A model generated the notes under the pieces. It searched no databases. It was not told the DNA's origin and worked only from the letters and a program-made list of their open reading frames with translations. Shown here piece after piece: positions 58,450-64,000 of a DNA stretch of 64,000 nucleotides (its first letter is position 1; every line of letters starts with the position of its first letter). This DNA is from Pseudomonas sp. LS1212 (GTDB lineage Bacteria; Pseudomonadota; Gammaproteobacteria; Pseudomonadales; Pseudomonadaceae): contig NZ_CP102951.1 in the NCBI RefSeq assembly GCF_024741815.1, positions 1,689,001 through 1,753,000 of the forward strand, read 5' to 3'. Position numbers and translations under genes: made by a program.

Positions 58450-60807
58450 ATGAATGCGGACGAAGCCAGAATCCTAAAGCTACGAGCTGAGCTAAGGGAC
58501 TATAACCACTATTATCATGTGCTGGATGCTCCAAAGGTCCCGGATGCCGAGTACGACAGGCTTTTCCGCGAGCTTAGGAATTTGGAGGAGCTTCATCCAG
58601 AGTTGGTTACCAGTGACTCTCCGACGCAACGGGTTGGTAGCGCAGCCCTGTTCGCATTTAGTCAGGTGCGTCATGCAGTCCCGATGCTCAGCCTTGGAAA
58701 CGCTTTTGAAGAGTCTGAGTTGTTCGAATTTAATCGAAGGGTAATCGAAGGCCTGGACCTGCCTGCCGGCGACCTGTTCGGCGGCGGGCAGTCCATCGAG
58801 TACACCTGCGAACCCAAGCTCGACGGCCTGGCGGTCAGCCTGCTGTACCGCGATGGCCTGCTGGTGCAGGGCGCCACCCGTGGCGACGGCACCACGGGGG
58901 AAGACATCAGTGTGAATGTGCGCACCGTGCGCAATATTCCCCTCAAGCTCAATGGCAGTGGTTGGCCGGCGGTGCTGGAAGTGCGCGGCGAAGTGTTCAT
59001 GTCCAAGGCCGGTTTCGAACGGCTGAACGCTACGCAGATGGAAGTCGGTGGCAAGACCTTCGCCAACCCGCGCAACGCGGCGGCCGGCAGCCTGCGTCAG
59101 CTGGACTCGAAGATCACCGCCAGCCGCCCGCTGGAGTTCTGTTGCTACGGCCTGGGCCAGGTCTCGGCAAACATTGCCGACACCCATATCGGCAACCTCG
59201 AGCAACTCAAGGCCTGGGGCCTGCCCATCAGCCGCGAACTGAAGCTGGCCAACGGGATTGATCAGTGCCTGGAGTACTACCGCGACATTGGTGTGCGGCG
59301 TAATGACCTGGCGTATGAAATCGATGGCGTGGTGTTCAAGGTCAACAGCCTGGCCTACCAGCGTGAGCTGGGCTTTCGTGCCCGCGAGCCACGTTGGGCG
59401 ATTGCCCACAAATTCCCGGCGATGGAAGAGCTCACCGAGCTGCTCGACGTGGAGTTCCAGGTCGGCCGTACCGGTGCGGTCACGCCCGTGGCGCGGCTCA
59501 AGCCGGTCAAGGTCGCGGGCGTCACCGTGGCCAACGCCACGCTGCACAACATGGACGAAGTGGCGCGCCTGGGCCTGATGATCGGCGACACGGTGATCAT
59601 CCGTCGTGCCGGTGATGTGATCCCGCAAGTGATGCAGGTAGTCCTCGAACGGCGCCCGGACAATGCCCGCCCGGTGCATATCCCCGAGCAATGCCCGGTG
59701 TGTGGTTCGCAGGTCGAGCGCACGCAACTGGTCAAGCGCAGCAAGGGCAAGGAAACCGTCAGCGAAGGTGCCGTGTACCGTTGCGTTGGCCGGCTGGCCT
59801 GCGCGGCGCAACTCAAGCAGGCGATCATTCACTTCGTTTCGCGGCGCGCCATGGACATCGAAGGGCTGGGCGAGAAGAGCGTCGAACAGTTGGTCGACGA
59901 GGGCCTGGTGTCGTCGCCGGCCGACCTCTACACCCTGGGCTTCGAGCAGATCGTCGACCTGGAAGGCTTTGCCGAGCTGTCGAGCAAGAACCTGCTCGAG
60001 GCCATCGAAGACAGCAAGCGGCCGACGCTGGCGCGCTTCATCTACGCGCTGGGCATCCCTGACGTGGGCGAGGAGACGGCCAAGGTGCTGGCGCGCTCGC
60101 TGGGGGGGCTGGAGCGGATCATGGCGGCCTTGCCGCAAGTGTTGACCTACCTGCCGGATATTGGTCTGGAGGTGGCTTCGGAGATTCACGCGTTCTTCGA
60201 GGACGAGCATAACCGCACGGTCATCGCGCAATTGCTCGAACGTGGTTTGCAGTTGCAGGATCAAGGCGAGTTACATCCCGAATTCGCCGCCAGCACCAGC
60301 CTGGCCGGCATGATCGCCAAGCTGGACATCCCTTCGGTCGGCCCCACTGGCGCAGAAAAGCTGGTGGCCCGGCTCGAAACGCTGGACAAGATCATCGCCG
60401 CCGACGGCATCGACCTGCGCCAGGCGCTCACGATCAAGCAGGCTACGGCTGTGCGCGAATTTTTCAGCGTTGCGGAAAATGCCGAACGGGCGAGGGCGGT
60501 CGAAGCGCAATTGCGTGAGTTCGGCATGCACTGGGGCAGCGAGAAAAAGCTGGTCGAAGGCCTGCCGCTGGCCGGTCAGACCTGGGTGCTCACCGGCTCG
60601 CTCGAGCGCATGAGCCGCGATGTCGCCAAGGACAAGCTCGAAAGTCTCGGGGCGAAGGTGGCAGGCTCGGTCTCGGCCAAGACCCACTGCGTGGTCGCAG
60701 GGCCTGGCGCCGGTTCGAAGCTGACCAAGGCCAATGAGCTGGGTCTTGAGGTCCTGGACGAAGACGCGTTCATCGCCTTTCTGAATAAGCAGGGTATCGA
60801 AGCCTGA
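58450..60807 (+). CDS. ligA: NAD-dependent DNA ligase
   Basis: A 785-aa replication ligase. Adenylation domain with the catalytic lysine in CEPKLDGLAV (Lys123), OB fold (about 320-400), zinc finger CPVC...C...C (Cys residues in EQCPVCGSQ and YRCVGRLACAAQ), HhH repeats (~430-590), and a C-terminal BRCT domain (LAGQTWVLTGSLERMSRDVAKDKLESLGAKVAGSVS). The start at 58450 gives MNADEARILKLRAEL. The first ~100 codons use many codons rare in the rest of the gene (CTA, AGG, TTG, GGA), suggesting a mosaic 5' end. The function should be intact. Confidence 0.96.
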   Translation: MNADEARILKLRAELRDYNHYYHVLDAPKVPDAEYDRLFRELRNLEELHPELVTSDSPTQRVGSAALFAFSQVRHAVPMLSLGNAFEESELFEFNRRVIEGLDLPAGDLFGGGQSIEYTCEPKLDGLAVSLLYRDGLLVQGATRGDGTTGEDISVNVRTVRNIPLKLNGSGWPAVLEVRGEVFMSKAGFERLNATQMEVGGKTFANPRNAAAGSLRQLDSKITASRPLEFCCYGLGQVSANIADTHIGNLEQLKAWGLPISRELKLANGIDQCLEYYRDIGVRRNDLAYEIDGVVFKVNSLAYQRELGFRAREPRWAIAHKFPAMEELTELLDVEFQVGRTGAVTPVARLKPVKVAGVTVANATLHNMDEVARLGLMIGDTVIIRRAGDVIPQVMQVVLERRPDNARPVHIPEQCPVCGSQVERTQLVKRSKGKETVSEGAVYRCVGRLACAAQLKQAIIHFVSRRAMDIEGLGEKSVEQLVDEGLVSSPADLYTLGFEQIVDLEGFAELSSKNLLEAIEDSKRPTLARFIYALGIPDVGEETAKVLARSLGGLERIMAALPQVLTYLPDIGLEVASEIHAFFEDEHNRTVIAQLLERGLQLQDQGELHPEFAASTSLAGMIAKLDIPSVGPTGAEKLVARLETLDKIIAADGIDLRQALTIKQATAVREFFSVAENAERARAVEAQLREFGMHWGSEKKLVEGLPLAGQTWVLTGSLERMSRDVAKDKLESLGAKVAGSVSAKTHCVVAGPGAGSKLTKANELGLEVLDEDAFIAFLNKQGIEA

Positions 60808-60810
60808 GTT

Positions 60811-60923
60811 GTAGCCGCTGCCGCAGGCTGCGCTGAGGTCCGCAGGACCTCCAGGAATGTCGAAACCTTGCGCCCGCGTTGCAGGCGAGCGTCGCAGCGG
60901 CGCACCGAGCCTGCGGCAGCGGC
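60811..60923. repeat. 105-bp interspersed palindromic repeat, copy F
   Basis: Degenerate copy just after ligA: GTAGCCGCTGCCGCAGGCTG at the left and CCTGCGGCAGCGGCA at the right, with an altered core (GGTCCGCAGGACCTCC). Confidence 0.75.
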
Positions 60924-60958
60924 AAGGTCCGTCGTTGCACCAAAGAAGGGAGTTCGAC

Positions 60959-62122
60959 ATGTACCGTCTTTTTGAACAGCTCAGTTCCAGACTCGCCGCC
61001 CCATTCATCAGCCAGGACAGCCGCCAGGGCAAGGTCTGGCAATGCCAGTGCGGTCAGTCGGTCTTCTTTCGCAATAGCCAGTGCCTGGCCTGTGGCTCGG
61101 CGTTGGGCTATTGGCCGGGGCAGAACGTGCTTTCGTCATTGCAGCCAGGTGCCGAGCCGGGCACCTGGGGGCTGACTTCGGATCCGCAGGCCGGGGTATT
61201 CCATCGCTGCGCCAATCTCGACACACCGGCGGCCTGCAATTGGCTGGTGTCGGCCCGGGCGCAGGATCCTCACTGCATCGCCTGCAGCCTGAACCGCACC
61301 ATCCCGGATCTCTCGATCCCGGAAAACCATGAGCGCTGGCGCAAGGTCGAGACGGCCAAGCGTCGCCTGGTCGCGCAGTTGCTGAATCTCGGGCTATCGG
61401 TGATTTCCAGGTCCGAGGATGAAGAGGCCGGCCTGGCTTTCGACTTCATCGGTGTCGACCTGGAAGGCAAGACGCCTGTTACGGGGCACGCCAATGGCCT
61501 GATCACCCTGGATATCAAGGAAGCGGACGACGCTCATCGAGAAAAGATCCGGCAGCAGATGCATGAGCCTTATCGGGCGCTGCTTGGGCATTTTCGTCAT
61601 GAAGTGGGGCACTACTATTGGGATCGGCTGGTTGCCGGAACCCCCTGGCTGGACGAGTTCAGGGGGCTGTTCGGCGACGAGCGTGCCAGCTATGCGCAAG
61701 CGCTCGAGCGCCATTACGCCGAGGGCGCGCCGCTCGATTGGTCGAGCCGGCATGTCAGTGCCTATGCGACCATGCACCCCTGGGAAGACTGGGCAGAAAC
61801 CTGGGCTCACTACCTGCACATGATGGATGCGGTCGATACCGCGCTGGGGTTCGGCATGAGTTCCCGTTCTCTGGAGCTCGATTACCTCCCCTTCGATTCG
61901 CAGAGTCTGTATCGGCCCGAGTATGCCGGTGGCGTTGAGTTCCTGTCATTCGTCAATGCCTGGATCGAGCTTTCCGGCATGCTCAACGAGCTGTCGCGCA
62001 GCATGGGCCAGCCCGATTTCTACCCCTTTGTACTGTCGGCCCCGATAATCGCCAAACTGCATTTCATCCACCTGGTCATCCAGCAGGCCGGCGGCCGCGC
62101 CGATCAATGGGTGAACCTCTGA
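60959..62122 (+). CDS. Putative zinc-binding metallopeptidase with N-terminal zinc ribbon
   Basis: A 387-aa cytosolic protein of the PF15887-type family. N-terminal zinc ribbon CQC (29, 31) and CLAC (42, 45), then a probable catalytic motif FRHEVGHYYWDRL near residue 213 (HExGH, metzincin/gluzincin-like) and a downstream WEDWAETWAHYLHM helix that may provide the third ligand (Glu). No signal peptide. The start at 60959 follows AAGGGAGTTCG. Substrate unknown. Confidence 0.85.
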   Translation: MYRLFEQLSSRLAAPFISQDSRQGKVWQCQCGQSVFFRNSQCLACGSALGYWPGQNVLSSLQPGAEPGTWGLTSDPQAGVFHRCANLDTPAACNWLVSARAQDPHCIACSLNRTIPDLSIPENHERWRKVETAKRRLVAQLLNLGLSVISRSEDEEAGLAFDFIGVDLEGKTPVTGHANGLITLDIKEADDAHREKIRQQMHEPYRALLGHFRHEVGHYYWDRLVAGTPWLDEFRGLFGDERASYAQALERHYAEGAPLDWSSRHVSAYATMHPWEDWAETWAHYLHMMDAVDTALGFGMSSRSLELDYLPFDSQSLYRPEYAGGVEFLSFVNAWIELSGMLNELSRSMGQPDFYPFVLSAPIIAKLHFIHLVIQQAGGRADQWVNL

Positions 62123-62219
62123 CGAAGCGGTTCTTCCAGGTTCGGTGCTTTCTGCCCGCCGTTTCATGCCGCGTGCCCAAGTGCTTGAGCGCTCAGCATT
62201 TTTTATTGTGATCCAGAGG

Positions 62220-62247
62220 TTGTAACTTCGCGCAGGACCGGTACAAT
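62220..62247 (+). promoter_or_regulatory. Promoter of the SRP RNA gene
   Basis: -35 TTGTAA and -10 TACAAT with a 16-bp spacer, about 30 bp upstream of the mature RNA; a GC-rich hairpin GCGGCTC/GAGCCGC (62252-62275) lies in the 5' leader. Confidence 0.75.
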
Positions 62248-62279
62248 GGCGCGGCTCGCCGACTGGTGAGCCGCGTTAT

Positions 62280-62392
62280 GGTGACCCCATCGGTCCCCCC
62301 GCAACGATCAGCCGTGAACCCGGTCAGGCCTGGAAGGGAGCAGCCGCAGCGGTGACATTGTGTGCCGGGGTGTGGCTGGTGGGGTCGCCACC
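62280..62392 (+). ncRNA. ffs: 4.5S signal recognition particle RNA
   Basis: Bacterial small SRP RNA that binds Ffh and targets nascent membrane proteins. The conserved domain IV core is present: GAACCCGGTCAGGCCTGGAA, then GGGAGCAGCCGCAGCGG; the closing stem is formed by GGTGACCCCA at the 5' side with TGGGGTCGCCACC at the 3' side. Boundaries are estimated from the stem. An inverted repeat AAATCCTTG/CAAGGATTT follows at 62400-62423. Confidence 0.95.
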
Positions 62393-62399
62393 TATCTCT

Positions 62400-62423
62400 A
62401 AATCCTTGATTCTACAAGGATTT
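62400..62423 (+). terminator. Inverted repeat after ffs
   Basis: AAATCCTTG, 6-nt loop, CAAGGATTT, directly after the SRP RNA. The likely terminator or 3' processing hairpin, although the stem is weak and the T-run short. Confidence 0.55.
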
Positions 62424-62855
62424 CTCAGTCAAAAATCTCGAAGTGTGACAGCGTTTAGGTACACCTAAGTGGTGCACTGTGCTGTGCATTCTAGCGCCTG
62501 AAATCCTTGCCTCCAAGCTCCTAGGTGCCGCTCTGCTCCGCTGATTGGGCATTTACTTGTTTCGCTTTTAATCAATGGCCCACGGTTCCAGTTAGTCTGG
62601 GCGCTATGGGCGCAGCATGCCTCCCGATGGTTGTAGCGGGTAAATTGGTTGCGGTCATAAACATCCCGCAGCTGGGTTATGGTGCCCGGAAAGACTCTCG
62701 GAGTGGGCCGTCGGTTCGGCACAGGCGTGACATCGTTGCATATCACGGCGGCGTAGTGGGGCTGGCAATCGATCAAGGAGCTGCGGGCACTGCCGATATA
62801 GAGCCATCAAGACATCGTCGCAGGTGATCGATGTCCGTTGGTGGGAAACGTTTGA
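62424..62855. other. Region after ffs without recognisable gene
   Basis: About 430 bp of lower GC. Small frames (for example 62525-62827) show no family features, signal peptide or ribosome-binding site worth calling. It may be degraded accessory DNA. Confidence 0.5.
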
Positions 62856-63020
62856 GTGAGTAAGCTGCTAAGAAATTACGCTGTCTTTCTGTTATGTCTG
62901 GTGTTGCCGGGTTGCTCCAGTTTTTTTTCCGGCAGTCGTGAAGTACCGATTTCCGAAGAGCAGAAAACCAGGCTTTATAATCTTGGAAAAATGTCCCCTG
63001 TCATATTGCCGTCGGTCAAT
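62856..63020 (+). pseudogene. Small lipoprotein gene cut by an IS21-family element
   Basis: GTG start, signal peptide SKLLRNYAVFLLCLVLPGC with lipobox LPGC and mature SSFFSGSREVPISEEQKTRLYNLGKMSPVI, after which the frame enters IS sequence. A composite frame continues to 63335 but encodes IS DNA. Function unknown. The downstream remainder lies beyond the window, so whether the gene was longer cannot be seen. Confidence 0.6.
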
Positions 63021-64000
63021 GTGCGGATTCCGCGGCCATCCGGCCACCTATTCCACGATGATCCGGCCACCCATTCCACGCGCATCCGGCCACTGATTCC
63101 ACAGCCATCCGGCCACCCTTCAGGCAGGCAGCCACGCAGGATTAATTCACTACCATCGACCTCTTTTTTCGAAGCAGAGAGGTCGTCGTGGAGCGTTTAT
63201 CCATGCGTAAGATTCGAGAAGTTCTGCGCCTCAAGTTTGAGGTGCGTCTATCTGCTCGCCAGATCGCGGTCAGCTTGCAAGTGGGGCGAGCCACTATCGG
63301 TGACTACCTCAATCGCTTTGCTGCCTGCGGGCTGACTTGGCCCTCTGCGCTGACCGACGCCGAATTGGAACGTCAGTTGTTTCCGCCTGCGCCGACCATC
63401 CCCAGTGAGCAGCGTCCGATGCCTGACTGGGCATGGGCTCACGCCGAACTGCGCCGCCCCGGCGTCACCCTGGCTCTGCTTTGGCAAGAGTACCGGCTCA
63501 GCCACCCGCAAGGCTTCCAATACAGTTGGTTCTGCGAGCACTACCGGCTCTGGGCCGCCAAGGTCGACGTGGCCATGCGCCAGGAACATCGCGCCGGCGA
63601 AAAGCTGTTCGTCGACTATGCCGGCCAGACCGTGCCGGTCATTGACCGGCACACCGGCGAAATCCGCCAGGCCCAGGTCTTCGTCGCTGTCCTCGGCGCC
63701 TCCAGCTACACCTTTGCCGAGGCCACCTGGTCGCAGCAACTGCCCGATTGGCTGGGCTCGCACGCCCGCTGCCTCGCGTTTCTCGGTGGAGCGCCCGAGA
63801 TCCTGGTGCCGGATAATTTGCGCAGCGGCGTCACCAAAGCGCATCGCTACGAACCGGACATCAACCCCAGCTATCGCGATCTGGCCGAGCATTACGGGGT
63901 CGCCGTGTTGCCCGCTCGCGCCCGCAAGCCCAAGGACAAGGCCAAGGTCGAAGTCGGCGTGCAGGTGGTCGAACGCTGGATCCTCGCGGCCTTGCGCAAC
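63020..64000 (+). mobile_element. IS21-family insertion sequence, left end and istA (continues past the window)
   Basis: The left end region (about 63020-63120) holds four spaced repeats of CATCCGGCCACC/ATTCCA type, the multiple transposase-binding repeats typical of IS21 ends, followed by istA. The exact left boundary is estimated (TGTGCGGATTCC at 63020), since the right end is outside the window. Confidence 0.75.
63187..64000 (+). CDS. istA: IS21-family transposase IstA (partial, 3' end outside the window)
   Basis: Open frame from GTG 63187 (or ATG 63202) to the window end, ~271 codons. N-terminal HTH MRKIREVLRLKFEVRLSARQIAVSLQVGRATIGDYL, then the DDE domain: GEKLFVDYAGQTVPVID (first Asp), EILVPDNLRSGVTKAHRYEPDINPSYRDLAEHYGVAVLPARARKPKDKAKVE (second Asp and Glu). 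IstB should follow outside the window. Confidence 0.93.

Noticed and set aside
58492..60264. 590-codon minus-strand frame opposite ligA
   Set aside because: Antisense of the ligA coding sequence with H/R/Q-rich low-information translation.
62525..62827. 100-codon frame after the SRP RNA
   Set aside because: No ribosome-binding site, signal, or family similarity; composition not protein-like.
63020..63120. CRISPR-like short repeats (CATCCGGCCACC units)
   Set aside because: Repeats are too short and too closely spaced, with no unique spacers; they fit the transposase-binding repeats of an IS21-family end next to istA.

Overview
The window is a high-GC chromosomal segment of a fluorescent Pseudomonas (P. 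fluorescens group). This follows from the ccm operon tail, the kup, smc-zipA-ligA and SRP RNA neighbourhoods, the many REP/REPIN palindromes (GTGGGAGC..GCTTGCCCGCGAT type) and the complete purine-to-pyruvate catabolic block.

Layout. 1-7.4 kb: end of the cytochrome c maturation operon (ccmF'-ccmG-ccmH-ccmI), a lipoprotein, a GFA-family protein, a DUF355 adenosine-kinase-like protein, a truncated globin, the Kup K+ transporter and a glutathione S-transferase that has lost its N-terminus. 7.45-12.6 kb: an accessory bacteriocin island. It holds one intact S-type-pyocin-like HNH DNase with its immunity gene, followed by a second, promoterless 'orphan' toxin C-terminal part with its own divergent immunity gene. 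The orphan toxin is broken by an IS2-group element with a perfect 5-bp target duplication. 12.8-18 kb: an RNA methyltransferase-like protein, an MscS-type channel, a sulfate-binding protein and a Kv-like channel. 18-22.3 kb: a low-GC scar with an 83-bp near-perfect palindrome, a hypothetical gene cut by an IS3-family element, a Pseudomonas-specific DUF6124 protein and an HTH/PIN toxin-antitoxin pair.

22.4-53.7 kb: a urea transporter, then the glyoxylate branch (gcl-hyi-glxR-ttuD-pyk), glcG, a TetR regulator, several unrelated genes including a clear profilin homologue, then purine/ureide catabolism (permease, puuD, allA, alc, uraD, puuE, uraH, a purine permease, guaD, xdhCBA) with two GntR/FCD regulators and aqpZ. 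Together these genes convert guanine or xanthine through urate and allantoin to urea and glyoxylate, and glyoxylate on to glycerate and pyruvate. A TTGTATACAA palindrome recurs at the divergent promoters of this block and is the likely operator of the 44978 GntR regulator. A separate pair of operator-like sites lies between xdhA and the second GntR gene.

53.7-64 kb: smc, zipA, ligA (its first ~300 bp has foreign-looking codon use), a zinc metallopeptidase, the 4.5S SRP RNA, and a small lipoprotein gene cut by an IS21-family element that runs off the window.

The most unusual single gene is the profilin homologue at 33801-34181, since profilins are eukaryotic/Asgard actin regulators. The bacteriocin cassette duplication is second.
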